Assembly (NCBI RefSeq): GCF_019104765.1
Contig: NZ_JAHRXJ010000001.1
Span: 151,012 to 215,011, forward strand
DNA length: 64,000 nt
Reading direction: 5' to 3'
DNA from: Synechococcus sp. HK05
GTDB taxonomy: Bacteria; Cyanobacteriota; Cyanobacteriia; PCC-6307; Cyanobiaceae
The notes under the pieces are model-generated. The model saw nothing but the letters and a program-made list of their open reading frames with translations, was not told the origin of the DNA and did not search any database. The number at the start of each line of letters is the position of its first letter. Position 1 is the stretch's first letter. Positions 53,866 to 62,297 of the stretch are shown here, in pieces. A program made the position numbers and the translations under genes.

Positions 53866-55050
53866 TTGGCCCGTTTTTCTGTGATTCCTGCGGCTGCCGA
53901 TGCTTCGGTGGCGGCCACTCCCGCCGGTGCGGCAGCGCTGGAGCGCCTGCAGGCCTGGCCTGGTGAACACCGTGTGGCGGTGGGGCTATCGGGTGGCGTG
54001 GATAGCTCGCTCACGGCGGCGCTCCTGGTGGAGGCGGGCTGGCAGGTGGAGGGGCTCACCCTCTGGCTGATGAGCGGCAAGGGTGCCTGCTGCGCCGAGG
54101 GGTTGGTGGATGCGGCCGGCATCTGCGAGCAGCTCGGCGTGGAGCACCACGTGGTGGATTTCCGCGAGCACTTCAAGGAGCAGATCGTGGATTTCCTGGT
54201 GCAGGGCTACGGCGATGGCATCACGCCGCTGCCGTGCTCGCGCTGCAACCGGGAGGTGAAATTCGGCCCGATGCTGCGCTGGGCCGCCGAGGAGCGCGGC
54301 ATCGAGCGGATTGCCACTGGTCACTACGCGCGGGTGTCCCACGGCGAGCAGAGCGACAACGGCCGCCATCAACTGCTGCGCGGCCTTGATCGCCAGAAGG
54401 ATCAGAGCTACTTCCTCTACGACCTGCCCCAGGAGGCGCTAGGGCGCCTGGTGTTTCCCCTGGGCGAACTCACCAAGGCCGATACCCGCGTGGAAGCGGC
54501 GCGGCATGGGCTGCGCACGGCCGAGAAACCCGAGAGCCAAGACCTCTGCCTCGCCGACCACCACGGCTCGATGAAGGCGTTCCTCGATGCCTACCTACCG
54601 CCGCGTCAGGGCGAGATCGTGCTGGAAGACGGTCGCGTTGTGGGTGAGCACGATGGCATCCAGCACTTCACCATTGGCCAGCGCAAAGGTTTGGGCGTGG
54701 CCTGGAGCGAGCCGTTGCATGTGGTGCGCCTCGATGGCGCCATGAATCGTGTGGTGGTGGCTCCGCGCCGTGATGCCGCTCGCGGCGATGCGCTGGTGGG
54801 GGCCGTGAATTGGGTGTCGATCGCTCCGCCTGAAGAGCCGATCGACGTGGAGGTGCAGGTTCGCTACCGCAGCGGAGCGGTGGCGGCTCGCTTGTCTCCC
54901 CTGCCCGCCACCGATGCCGATGCGGCGGCCGGCCGGCCCCATCGCTGCCGGCTGGAATTTGCCGAGGAGCAGTTCTCGATCACGCCGGGCCAGGCGGCGG
55001 TGTTTTACGCCGGTGATCGGGTGCTGGGAGGCGGCCTGATTCAGCGCTGA
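53866..55050 (+). CDS. mnmA: tRNA-specific 2-thiouridylase
   Basis: Thiolates U34 of tRNA-Lys, -Glu and -Gln. 394 residues. The PP-loop is GLSGGVDSS. The catalytic cysteines lie in [12 protein letters not shown] and [11 protein letters not shown], and [17 protein letters not shown] and the [13 protein letters not shown] barrel follow. TTG 53866 is taken as start; GTG 53881 is possible, since the first ~20 residues are poorly conserved. Confidence 0.95.
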   Translation: MARFSVIPAAADASVAATPAGAAALERLQAWPGEHRVAVGLSGGVDSSLTAALLVEAGWQVEGLTLWLMSGKGACCAEGLVDAAGICEQLGVEHHVVDFREHFKEQIVDFLVQGYGDGITPLPCSRCNREVKFGPMLRWAAEERGIERIATGHYARVSHGEQSDNGRHQLLRGLDRQKDQSYFLYDLPQEALGRLVFPLGELTKADTRVEAARHGLRTAEKPESQDLCLADHHGSMKAFLDAYLPPRQGEIVLEDGRVVGEHDGIQHFTIGQRKGLGVAWSEPLHVVRLDGAMNRVVVAPRRDAARGDALVGAVNWVSIAPPEEPIDVEVQVRYRSGAVAARLSPLPATDADAAAGRPHRCRLEFAEEQFSITPGQAAVFYAGDRVLGGGLIQR

Positions 55051-55085
55051 CACGCCCCTTCCCGCGTGTTCACTTTGGCTCCACA

Positions 55086-55142
55086 ATGACCGGGCTGCTC
55101 GGCCTGTCGCTGTCCGTGGTCCTCGCTGAGGAGCTGTTGTGA
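55086..55142 (+). CDS. Possible 18-codon leader peptide before FUSC genes
   Basis: ATG 55086 opens MTGLLGLSLSVVLAEELL and stops with TGA at 55140-55142. The stop overlaps the GTG start of the first FUSC gene (GTGA), and GAGGAG near its end doubles as that gene's ribosome-binding site. Translational coupling is possible; chance cannot be excluded. Confidence 0.35.
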   Translation: MTGLLGLSLSVVLAEELL

Positions 55143-55954
55143 GCGGGGTGGCAAACCGACTGAATTCAGGGCTTCTGCGGCAAAGCCTGCGCATCGCGGT
55201 GGTGATGTTTGTGACCGCGGCGATTGCGCTTTGGTGTGATCGAACCGCTTATCTGTGGTACCCGCTGAATGCTGCTTTGATCGTTGTCGATGACAACGAT
55301 GAGCTCACCCTCCCTGCGGCCAGGGGCCGGATCATGGGCACCATTCTTGGGGGTCTGCTCACCTTTGTAGTGCACACCATTGCCTCCGGCTGGATGGCGG
55401 TGTTGCTCACCTGTCTGTTGTGCTTCCCGCTGCTGCGCCTGTGCGGATGGCAGGGGGGATTGTCGACGGCGGTGAACATCGTGGTGATGTTTCTGATGAT
55501 CCCCAAGCCCACGCAGCTGAATTGGGATTTCGTCTTTAACCGCAGCCTCGACAGTTTGATCGGCATTGTGGTGGCCGTGGTTGTGGCCTATCTGTTCTGG
55601 CCTAGGAATCGCCTGGCGGAACTCGATCGCTTGGATGTGGCGCTTGATCAGCAGATTCGTTCTGGTCAACAGGGGGCTGCTGCAGAGCTCACGGCTGGGT
55701 ATTTGCGGCTGGCTCGCTTGGTGGAGGTGGCGTTGCAGAGCCAACAGGCTGACCTGGTGCGGCGCAAGCGTTGGCGGCAGCGCTTGTTGCTCTGGGAAAC
55801 CTTGCTGCATCACTCCCTCGAATTAGACCGTCATCGATCCCTCCAACAATCCGGCTTGCGTTCGCCCCTGTTGGCAGCTGCGATGGCAGACGAGCGACAA
55901 CGGGTGCATCAGGCGCTGCGCAGCATGCAGTTGTGTCGTGAGGCCTGTCGATGA
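55139..55954 (+). CDS. FUSC-family membrane protein, first of a tandem pair
   Basis: 271 residues, GTG start with GAGGAG 5 bp upstream. Five or six membrane helices occupy about 15-155 (SLRIAVVMFVTAAIALWC ... SLDSLIGIVVAVVVAYLFWP). A cytoplasmic helical tail follows. FUSC proteins include aromatic-acid and fusaric-acid efflux pumps (AaeB-like) with two such halves; here the halves are separate genes. Overlaps the next gene by ATGA. Confidence 0.8.
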   Translation: MSGVANRLNSGLLRQSLRIAVVMFVTAAIALWCDRTAYLWYPLNAALIVVDDNDELTLPAARGRIMGTILGGLLTFVVHTIASGWMAVLLTCLLCFPLLRLCGWQGGLSTAVNIVVMFLMIPKPTQLNWDFVFNRSLDSLIGIVVAVVVAYLFWPRNRLAELDRLDVALDQQIRSGQQGAAAELTAGYLRLARLVEVALQSQQADLVRRKRWRQRLLLWETLLHHSLELDRHRSLQQSGLRSPLLAAAMADERQRVHQALRSMQLCREACR

Positions 55955-57045
55955 TGCATCGCGACGACCTGCGATTGGCCATTTGCGTGGGTCTTGCGGC
56001 CGGCTTCGGCAGCATCAGCACGGTGCCGGATGGCTACTACTTGCCGCTCACCGTGGCGGCCGTGATGGTGGGTAGCTACGGCGGCTCCTATGCCCTCGGA
56101 TTGCAGCGAGTGATTTGCACGTTGCTGGGCGGTTTGCTGTTGTTGATTGCCCAGCCTGCCTTCACCGGGCTGCCCTTTCCGATTGGGTTGGCGCTGATGT
56201 TGGGCCTGATTCGGTTTCTGGGTGGTTGCCTGGGCTTGGAGGCGGGTTACAAGATCACCGGGATGGTGGTGGTTATGGGCTGGTTGATGCAGTCCACCGC
56301 TGTGGATGGCTGGTTGGGCCTCAAGCTGAGCTGGACGGCGCTTGGGGTGGTGCTGGCTTTACTGGCGTTGCATCTGTTTTGGCCGAGTACTGCGATTCGC
56401 GAGCATCAAAAGGCCTATGGGGCCTTGTTGGAGCTCCAGCGGGAAGCGCTGCTGGAACAACAGCGGCTGTTGGTTCAATCGGCCGGTGCACGCCTCTCAC
56501 CAGCTCGCCGTAAGGAACGCCATCGCGAGCTGATGCGCGCACTGATTCAATCGCGGGCCACGCGTTCGGCTGCGGTGCTTGAGCTGGGTGCCAATCCCTA
56601 CGCCCAGCCGCAAATGCATCTGTGGACTGACCTGGAGCGCTGTTGTGCTGCCATCGCTGGATGCATCACCGCCTTGCGGGCCTTGCGTGAGCCGCTTGTT
56701 GCGGTTCCTGGCTTCCGTGGGTTGCATCAGGCTGAAGCTCATCTTCTGGCTGATGCCGCTGCGCTGCTTGGTGTGTGGCAGGACGCTCTGAAAAAGAACC
56801 GACCAGCGCTATCGGCTGACAGCACATCTCAGGATCTTCAGGCCTCGATAGAGCATTTGCGCAGTGTGGAGAGGGATTTGCTGAAGCAGCCCGATCTACC
56901 GCAGGTTCTCGATCCATTCCAGCAGCGCCAATTGGCGCGCCGCTTGCTCCTTTGCTACCAGATTGGAGCTGTGGTGCAGCGGATGCAACTGCGTTGGCAG
57001 GAGTTGATCGTTACCAATAGGGATCCGTCGCCAGCTCCACCGTGA
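55951..57045 (+). CDS. FUSC-family membrane protein, second of a tandem pair
   Basis: 364 residues. The N-terminal half has five or six membrane helices (about 8-150: LRLAICVGLAAGFG ... TALGVVLALLALHLFWPS). The C-terminal half is a long soluble helical domain (YGALLELQREALLEQQRLLVQ). It parallels the first gene, so the two may form a heteromeric transporter. No HlyD-type adaptor is adjacent. The 3' end overlaps the convergent ferredoxin gene by 35 bp. Confidence 0.8.
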   Translation: MMHRDDLRLAICVGLAAGFGSISTVPDGYYLPLTVAAVMVGSYGGSYALGLQRVICTLLGGLLLLIAQPAFTGLPFPIGLALMLGLIRFLGGCLGLEAGYKITGMVVVMGWLMQSTAVDGWLGLKLSWTALGVVLALLALHLFWPSTAIREHQKAYGALLELQREALLEQQRLLVQSAGARLSPARRKERHRELMRALIQSRATRSAAVLELGANPYAQPQMHLWTDLERCCAAIAGCITALRALREPLVAVPGFRGLHQAEAHLLADAAALLGVWQDALKKNRPALSADSTSQDLQASIEHLRSVERDLLKQPDLPQVLDPFQQRQLARRLLLCYQIGAVVQRMQLRWQELIVTNRDPSPAPP

Positions 57046-57250
57046 GCTCTCCGCTTTTGCTGGCCGGCACGGTGGCGATGCAGGCTCGAACCGTGGTTCC
57101 GTTCACATCGAGTTCGCAGGCGCCGCAGCTGCCGCCCAGGCAGCCTGTGGGGATAGCGAAGCCGGCCTCGCGGGCTGCCTGAAGCCAATCCATGCCTGGG
57201 GCGCAGCGGGTGGTTTGCCCCGTAGGCCAGTGGATTAACACCTCTTTCAT
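57011..57250 (-). CDS. 2Fe-2S plant-type ferredoxin, short form
   Basis: 79 residues. The cluster ligands are Cys37, Cys42 and Cys45 ([14 protein letters not shown]) and Cys57 (RACIA), the CX4CX2C...C arrangement. It is shorter than the main photosynthetic ferredoxin (about 97 residues) and starts [16 protein letters not shown]. Coupled to cobQ by ATGA, suggesting electron transfer linked to cobalamin synthesis or simple co-expression. Confidence 0.88.
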   Translation of the reverse strand: MKEVLIHWPTGQTTRCAPGMDWLQAAREAGFAIPTGCLGGSCGACELDVNGTTVRACIATVPASKSGELTVELATDPYW

Positions 57251-58758
57251 GGTTGATGCAGCAATGGCTCCAAGTTCACGTGCTGCTCGAAGGCATCGGC
57301 GAGGCGATCGAGCAAAGCATCGCGCTGACGGCTGTGGTGTGGTTGCTGTTCGCTCAGCATCGGCAACCCCTTGCGCGCCCTGAGCTGATTCAGCCAGCGT
57401 CGCCGCCAGGGTCCGCTTTCAAACACGCCATGCAGATAGGTGCCGGCCACATTCGCTTGCACCCATCCCAGTCCGTCATCCACGCAGAGCGACTGGCAGG
57501 GTTCAAGGGCGAAGGTGCTGCCTCGGTGCAGCTCGAAGCCTTCGATTTGCAGAGAGGTGCTCTCTGAGGAGGTGTCGTTCAAGGCTGGCCATTGGGCTTG
57601 ACTGGCGCGCTGCCGCAGAGCTTTCTCGCCGCCAAACACGGTGCGCAGGGGCAGAAGGTTGAGTCCGGCTGCGCTTGAGGCGGCTCCGTTTCCTCCCTCA
57701 AGCCCCTCGGGATCATGGAGCTCACGGCCCAGAAGCTGCATCCCGCCGCACACGCCGAACACATGCCCACCGCTTGCGGCGAACCGATGCAGTTCACTGC
57801 AAAGTGCTGCACTCTGCTGCAGGGCTTCCAGGTCGCGCAGGGTCTGCTTGCTTCCCGGCACCACCACGGCATCAGGGTTGCCCAGCTCCTCCCCGGGAGC
57901 CACCCAGCGCAATTGCACGCTCGGTTCGGCCTCGAGGGGATCGAGATCAGAGAAGTTGCTCAGCGATGGCAGCTTGAGCACGGCGATCTCCAGCTCGGCG
58001 CCGCGCTTGCGGCCCCGGCGCTCCAGCAGATCGAGGGAGTCTTCCGGGGGGAACAGCTCATCGAGCCAGGGCATCACGCCGAGCACGGGAATGCCGGTGT
58101 TGTCCTCCAGCCAGCGGCGCCCCTCATCAAACAGTTCACGGCGGCCGCGGAAGCGGTTGATCAGCAGCCCGCGAATCAGCGGACGCTCCACCGGCCGCAG
58201 CAGCGCCAAGGTGCCCACCAGCTGGGCGAACACGCCGCCGCGCTCGATGTCGGCCACCAGGATGCAGTTGGCGCGCAGGTATTGGGCCAGGCGCAGGTTG
58301 GTGAGATCGCGCGGCTGCAGGTTCACCTCCACCGGGCTGCCCGCCCCCTCCAGCACCAGCCGCCCGCCGGGGTACGCCGCCTGCATCTCGCCCAGGCCCT
58401 GGCGGATTGCGGCCCAACCCGGACGAAACCAGTCGCGGTAGTAGTGCTCGGCGCGGCAGCTGCCCACCGACTGCCCCAGGTGGATCACCTCACTGGTGCT
58501 GTCGCCCTGGGGCTTGAGCAGCACCGGGTTCATGGCGCACTGGGGCTCGAGCCCCGCGGCCCAGGCCTGCAGCGCCTGGGAGTAGGCCATCTCGCCGCCC
58601 GCCTGATCCACCCAGGCGTTGTTGCTCATGTTCTGCCCCTTGAAGGGCAGCGGTGTTTCACCGCGCCGACGCAACACGCGGCAGAGGGCGGCCGTCATCA
58701 ACGACTTGCCGGCACCGCTGCTGGTGCCAAGCACCATCAAGGGGGTGGGGGTGTTCAC
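57247..58758 (-). CDS. cobQ: Cobyric acid synthase
   Basis: Amidates corrin side chains b, d, e and g using glutamine and ATP. 503 residues: P-loop GTSSGAGKS near the start, MSNNAWV, then a C-terminal class I glutaminase domain with the nucleophile in VFGVCGGMQ and His in YLHGVFE. GTG start 58758 overlaps the Doc toxin stop (GTGA). With cobL in the same window, corrin synthesis is represented twice. Confidence 0.95.
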   Translation of the reverse strand: MNTPTPLMVLGTSSGAGKSLMTAALCRVLRRRGETPLPFKGQNMSNNAWVDQAGGEMAYSQALQAWAAGLEPQCAMNPVLLKPQGDSTSEVIHLGQSVGSCRAEHYYRDWFRPGWAAIRQGLGEMQAAYPGGRLVLEGAGSPVEVNLQPRDLTNLRLAQYLRANCILVADIERGGVFAQLVGTLALLRPVERPLIRGLLINRFRGRRELFDEGRRWLEDNTGIPVLGVMPWLDELFPPEDSLDLLERRGRKRGAELEIAVLKLPSLSNFSDLDPLEAEPSVQLRWVAPGEELGNPDAVVVPGSKQTLRDLEALQQSAALCSELHRFAASGGHVFGVCGGMQLLGRELHDPEGLEGGNGAASSAAGLNLLPLRTVFGGEKALRQRASQAQWPALNDTSSESTSLQIEGFELHRGSTFALEPCQSLCVDDGLGWVQANVAGTYLHGVFESGPWRRRWLNQLRARKGLPMLSEQQPHHSRQRDALLDRLADAFEQHVNLEPLLHQP

Positions 58759-59156
58759 GTTGGGCCGGTGCTGTTGGTTTCAAACCAGGCCTGAAGGTCA
58801 GTCCATGGCAGTTCACCTGCGGCCAGGCGGCAGATCATCAAAACCACCTCTTCATTGGAGGCCTGGAAACGGAAGCCGTTGAGACCCAAAAACACGACGG
58901 CAACCAGAAAGCCGCTGCGCTTGTTTCCATCTGCAAAGGGATGGGCTCGGATGAGTGCTTCTGCATAGGCTGCCGCCAATTGGGGAATGGTGCTGAGTTC
59001 CTCGACATCCCAGCGTTGTCTGGGGCGAGCCAGAGCCGCCTCTAGCGCTGTTGCATTGCGAATGCCTTGCAATCCGCCGTGCTCGAGGATTTGATCGTGA
59101 TGAATGGCACGCACGGCTATCGCTGGAACCCAGCAGGGCTCAGGGCCTGCGCTCAT
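58755..59156 (-). CDS. Doc-family (Fic) toxin
   Basis: 133 residues with the Doc/Fic catalytic motif HPFADGNKR (72-80) and LIRAHPF context; the N-terminus has [20 protein letters not shown]. Doc toxins phosphorylate EF-Tu. ATG 59156 overlaps the antitoxin stop, and its own stop overlaps the cobQ start. All catalytic residues are present. Confidence 0.92.
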   Translation of the reverse strand: MSAGPEPCWVPAIAVRAIHHDQILEHGGLQGIRNATALEAALARPRQRWDVEELSTIPQLAAAYAEALIRAHPFADGNKRSGFLVAVVFLGLNGFRFQASNEEVVLMICRLAAGELPWTDLQAWFETNSTGPT

Positions 59157-59416
59157 TGGGCGAGCTCGCGCAAGGCTGGCTGGAATTGTTTGGCGGCTTC
59201 GGAGGCCAAAGCGAGAGCCTGCTGAACCGTGGGGTCAAACGGCGTTAAGAGGATGCCGTCTTCGGTTTCGATGGCCTGGATGCGATCGCCTGGTTCCAGA
59301 TGGAATCTGCGTGCCAGTTCCTTGGGGATGGTGGCGCTCACAGAGCCACCGGATTGCCGCAGGGTTACTTCTGGGGCCATGGCTCGATTGGCGGGAAGCA
59401 CAGAAATGCTACCCAT
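59153..59416 (-). CDS. AbrB/MazE-type antitoxin
   Basis: Up to 87 residues. ATG 59380 (MAPEVTLRQSGGSVSATIP) is the more probable start, as the first 12 residues from ATG 59416 are not conserved in type. The SpoVT/AbrB swapped-hairpin DNA-binding domain (GGSVSATIPKELARRFHLEPGDRIQAIETEDGILL) is followed by a toxin-neutralising tail (VQQALALASEAAKQF). Heads an overlapping four-gene run with doc, cobQ and the ferredoxin gene. Confidence 0.88.
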   Translation of the reverse strand: MGSISVLPANRAMAPEVTLRQSGGSVSATIPKELARRFHLEPGDRIQAIETEDGILLTPFDPTVQQALALASEAAKQFQPALRELAQ

Positions 59417-59443
59417 GGATTGTTCGTGCTGGTTCGCCTGGGC

Positions 59444-59875
59444 TCATCGGCTGTTTTCGGGGCTGCTGGTGTTGGCAGCTCTGAGTTCTTCAAGCACAAG
59501 GGCCAGGGTCTCGTTCAATTGGATTCGGCTTCTGGGGGTGTCGGCGAGCTGAAATCGGATTGCTGCGATAAGGCGTCCAATCTCGAGTTGGCGTGCTCGA
59601 GCCACCTTGTCTCTTGTTCGATCTCGAAGACGGGTCGCCAATTCAGCATCGCCAAACAGCGCCGCCAGAGCGGCAATGTGGAGAGATACTCCGATCTGCT
59701 CATCCAATGAAAGGGCTTTGAGGTGGAGGAGGGCTCCATGGCCGTAGTTGGTCAGGAAGGAAATGGCGATCAGCAGAGCCCCTGCAAGGAACGTGGCTGC
59801 CGCTTGACGATCGAGAGTTGGGCTTTGCATCAGGCTAACGGCGCCCATTGGCTCCGTTTCTTGATGGTTAATCAC
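59444..59875 (-). CDS. Hypothetical protein with one membrane segment
   Basis: Up to 143 residues, with ATG starts at 59875, 59848 or 59830. One hydrophobic segment (about 26-44, AAATFLAGALLIAISFLTN) precedes a charged helical part (ELATRLRDRTRDKVARARQ, LNETLALVLEELRAAN). No family recognised. Lies 27 bp upstream of the AbrB-Doc module on the same strand. Confidence 0.6.
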   Translation of the reverse strand: MINHQETEPMGAVSLMQSPTLDRQAAATFLAGALLIAISFLTNYGHGALLHLKALSLDEQIGVSLHIAALAALFGDAELATRLRDRTRDKVARARQLEIGRLIAAIRFQLADTPRSRIQLNETLALVLEELRAANTSSPENSR

Positions 59876-59915
59876 TCAGCCGCCTCCCTGCATCCGTGAA
59901 ATCACGGCACCGCTC

Positions 59916-60296
59916 TCAAAGCCGTGGCCAGTGCTGAACCAGCCAATGCAGCAGGCGTCGGGGGACGCTGGCCCTGGCGATTTCTCCATCCCAACGGCTC
60001 AACACCTCGCGGCCGAGGGGGGTAAGGCGCACCCGTTCGGTGAGGCCTTGGCCGTCCACTTCGCGGCGCAGCACCCCAAGCTGGATCAACCAGATCAGAT
60101 GGTCTTCCGTGCGGTTGGCACTGAGGCGGCGGCGCGTGATGCGGCGCCAGTCGGCTCGGGCGGCCAGTTGGCTGCTGCTGAGGGCGCCCTGCTCCAGCTC
60201 TTGGTAGAAGGCCAGCCGAAACGGCAGGCAGCGCACGGCCTGGCGGGCGCGGTGGATGGCCTGCTGGGTCTGGCTGTCGGCGGAGGGGGCGATCAC
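59916..60296 (-). CDS. Npun_F0494-like cyanobacterial protein
   Basis: 126 residues from GTG 60296. The pattern [19 protein letters not shown] ... [39 protein letters not shown] resembles the Npun_F0494 family. The middle looks like a winged helix. No function known. Divergent from maf, with 44 bp between starts. Confidence 0.65.
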   Translation of the reverse strand: MIAPSADSQTQQAIHRARQAVRCLPFRLAFYQELEQGALSSSQLAARADWRRITRRRLSANRTEDHLIWLIQLGVLRREVDGQGLTERVRLTPLGREVLSRWDGEIARASVPRRLLHWLVQHWPRL

Positions 60297-60340
60297 GCGT
60301 GGGGCTCTTTGACTGTCATTCTCCTGCTCAGGACTGCTGC

Positions 60341-60973
60341 GTGACTTCCGTGTTGCTGCTTGCCTCCGCTTCCCCTGCTCGCCGGCGACTGCTGGAGCAG
60401 GCGGCCATTCCCCACCGCGTGCAGGTGAGCGGTGTGGATGAAGACGCGATCATGGATCCCAATCCGGCGCAGCTGGTGCAGTGGCTGGCGCGGGCGAAGG
60501 CGCTGGCGGTGTGGAACGGCTGCAGGGATCCTGAGATCACCGCGGTGCTCGGTTGCGATTCCGTGCTGGCCTTCGAAGGGGAGGTGTTTGGCAAGCCGGC
60601 CGACGCTGAGGAGGCGATTGCGCGCTGGCGGCGGATGGCGGGCGGCTGGGGGGAGTTGCACACCGGGCATTGCTTGTTGCCATTGGGGGGTGCGGGGCAG
60701 TGTCCGCAGGCGGATATCCATGGATATCCCGACCTGGACGCGCTGCCGACGATCACCACCATCACCACCCGCGTGCAGTTCGCCCCGCTCAGCGAGGCCG
60801 AGATTGCGGCCTATGTGGCCACGGGTGAGCCGCTCCAGTGCGCGGGCGGCTTTGCCCTGGAAGGGCGTGGTGGCTTGGTGGTGGAGCGGATCGAGGGCTG
60901 CTTTTCCAACGTGATCGGCCTCAGCCTGCCGCTGCTCAGGCGCTGGCTGGCCGGGGATGGCTCAAGTCGCTGA
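60341..60973 (+). CDS. maf: Maf-family nucleotide pyrophosphatase carrying an inserted palindrome
   Basis: Maf proteins hydrolyse non-canonical or excess nucleotides. 210 residues from GTG 60341 (AGGA 7 bp upstream): [51 protein letters not shown] and [26 protein letters not shown] are family motifs. Between TGHCLL and TTRVQFAPL lies an extra ~20-25 residues including [17 protein letters not shown], encoded by the dispersed palindrome (60697-60746) and read in frame. The insert falls in a variable loop, so activity may be retained. Confidence 0.92.
   Translation: MTSVLLLASASPARRRLLEQAAIPHRVQVSGVDEDAIMDPNPAQLVQWLARAKALAVWNGCRDPEITAVLGCDSVLAFEGEVFGKPADAEEAIARWRRMAGGWGELHTGHCLLPLGGAGQCPQADIHGYPDLDALPTITTITTRVQFAPLSEAEIAAYVATGEPLQCAGGFALEGRGGLVVERIEGCFSNVIGLSLPLLRRWLAGDGSSR
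60697..60746. repeat. Dispersed nested palindrome, copy 3 (inside maf coding sequence)
   Basis: Arm GCAGTGTCC (60697-60705), 6-nt spacer, core GGATATCCATGGATATCC (60712-60729), 6-nt spacer, imperfect arm GGACGCGCTGC (60736-60746). Arm, spacer lengths and core are the same as in the intergenic copy at 38163. The element is translated as part of Maf. Confidence 0.85.
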
Positions 60974-61060
60974 CGCCTTCGCTTGCATCAGATCCGCACG
61001 CCACTGTTGCCATCGCCGCCAAGCCATGGCTATGGCCTGGGTAGGCCTTGATCTGAACCC

Positions 61061-61318
61061 ATGAAATCCTTTGCGCTGTTCGCGGCTGGATGCCTCCTCG
61101 CTTGTAGCGGTTCCCGCGTGAATGCCTCCTCCATGGAGCCGATTGAGCTCTCCAAGGCGCAGCCGGTTGCCGAGCAACCCGTGGCGGCTGAGCAGAACCA
61201 CCTGCAGGCTGCCTCGGCGCAGATGCGCAGCGGTGTGACCCGTGATGGCGACCTGCCGCTGGAATTCAAGAAGCCCACGGGTCCCCGCGGACACAACCTG
61301 CTCAATCTCAGTTTTTGA
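61061..61318 (+). CDS. Small exported protein, possible lipoprotein
   Basis: 85 residues. N-terminus MKSFALFAAGCLLACSGSR has a hydrophobic core with LLAC (12-15), which fits a lipobox; ordinary cleavage after VNA (22) is an alternative. The mature part is hydrophilic, Gln/Ala-rich, ending PRGHNLLNLSF. No family recognised. Preceded by an 87-bp gap after maf. Confidence 0.65.
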   Translation: MKSFALFAAGCLLACSGSRVNASSMEPIELSKAQPVAEQPVAAEQNHLQAASAQMRSGVTRDGDLPLEFKKPTGPRGHNLLNLSF

Positions 61319-61328
61319 TCCTGCACCA

Positions 61329-61353
61329 AGCCAGGCAGCTCCTCTGCCTGGCT
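61329..61353. terminator. Strong hairpin between convergent genes
   Basis: AGCCAGGCAG-ctcct-CTGCCTGGCT has a perfect 10-bp stem and 5-nt loop between stops at 61318 and 61362. No T-run follows on either strand, so it may act as a bidirectional terminator without a U-tract or protect 3' ends. Confidence 0.6.
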
Positions 61354-61361
61354 GGCTGCCC

Positions 61362-62243
61362 TCAGTTGAAGAGATCAATCAGAAAGTTGTTCATTGCCCG
61401 CTGGAATTTGCTGTTGCTTCCCGATTCGGGGTTGTAGTTGCGCTGGGTGACATCCAGGCGGTAGTCGGCCCAGCGGAAGATGCCACTATTGCCGCGATCC
61501 TGCACGTTTACTGGCCAACGCCCACCGGCTCCGTCGGTGATCACCGTTCCGCGGTTGCTTTGCTCAAACACATAAGTGGGGCCCTGACGCAGGTTCACTT
61601 CAAAGCGCGGCTGGAAGCCCTGCCGGATCTCACGCAAGGCGCAGCTTCCATTGAACAGCTGTTGATTGCCGCGCATCAGGCGGCAGGTGCCGGTGTGGCT
61701 CACCGGTCCGGGACCGGGTTGCGGGTAGGGGGTGGGGTTTGGATAAGGCGTGGGATTCGGGAACGGTGCCGGCGCGTTGCCGAACAGCTGGCTTGTGATC
61801 CGACCCGCCGTTACGCGTTGACCGTTCTCCATCCGCCAGCAACTCTGACGATCGCTTTGGCAGAACACTCCATTGCTCAACTCAAAGCGGCGTAGCGGTA
61901 GCCGTGATCCGAAGTTCTGCTGCGCCGTCTGCTGGGCGTACCGTCCGAAATAAGTGCCCGTCAGCTGTAGCGAGAGGCCGTTACGGTCGTAGCAGAGCTG
62001 ATTGGTGCCATCACACACCACTCCAGCCGTCGGCATGGTGATGGTGCTTTGGCCAGCGGGATTCGGCAGCGCCTTTGCCTGTTGGGCAGGCTGGATCAGA
62101 ACCAGGCTCATCAGCATTGGGCTGATTCCTGCCAGAGCACAGCTTCGGTTCAGACGCCGCATCATCCGTTGAATGGGTTGAACCAGTTTGATCAAGCGGT
62201 TGTTAATCCGCTCAACCCTTGCTTTGCGGTGAAAGGTTTCCAC
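61362..62243 (-). CDS. YcgJ-like secreted protein with Pro/Asn linker
   Basis: 293 residues. A basic N-terminus and hydrophobic segment (about 36-55, ALAGISPMLMSLVLIQPAQQ) form a probable signal. The first domain has VVCDGTNQLCYDRNGLSLQLTGTYFG and LSNGVFCQSDRQSCW, resembling YcgJ. A repeat linker (NPTPYPNPTPYPQPGPGP) joins a second domain (CRLMRGNQQLFNGSCALREI ... IFRWADYRLDV). Four cysteines in the first domain could form disulfides. Function unknown. Confidence 0.6.
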   Translation of the reverse strand: METFHRKARVERINNRLIKLVQPIQRMMRRLNRSCALAGISPMLMSLVLIQPAQQAKALPNPAGQSTITMPTAGVVCDGTNQLCYDRNGLSLQLTGTYFGRYAQQTAQQNFGSRLPLRRFELSNGVFCQSDRQSCWRMENGQRVTAGRITSQLFGNAPAPFPNPTPYPNPTPYPQPGPGPVSHTGTCRLMRGNQQLFNGSCALREIRQGFQPRFEVNLRQGPTYVFEQSNRGTVITDGAGGRWPVNVQDRGNSGIFRWADYRLDVTQRNYNPESGSNSKFQRAMNNFLIDLFN

Positions 62244-62272
62244 AAAAAAAGCCCCCGCCTTGCGGCGAGGGC
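62244..62272 (-). terminator. Rho-independent terminator of psbDC
   Basis: On the minus strand, GCCCTCGCC-GCAA-GGCGGGGGC is followed by seven T (A-run 62244-62250 on plus). It lies 25 bp after the psbC stop and about at the start of the YcgJ-like gene. Confidence 0.92.
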
Positions 62273-62297
62273 AGAGACAACGGGATTGATCGGACGA

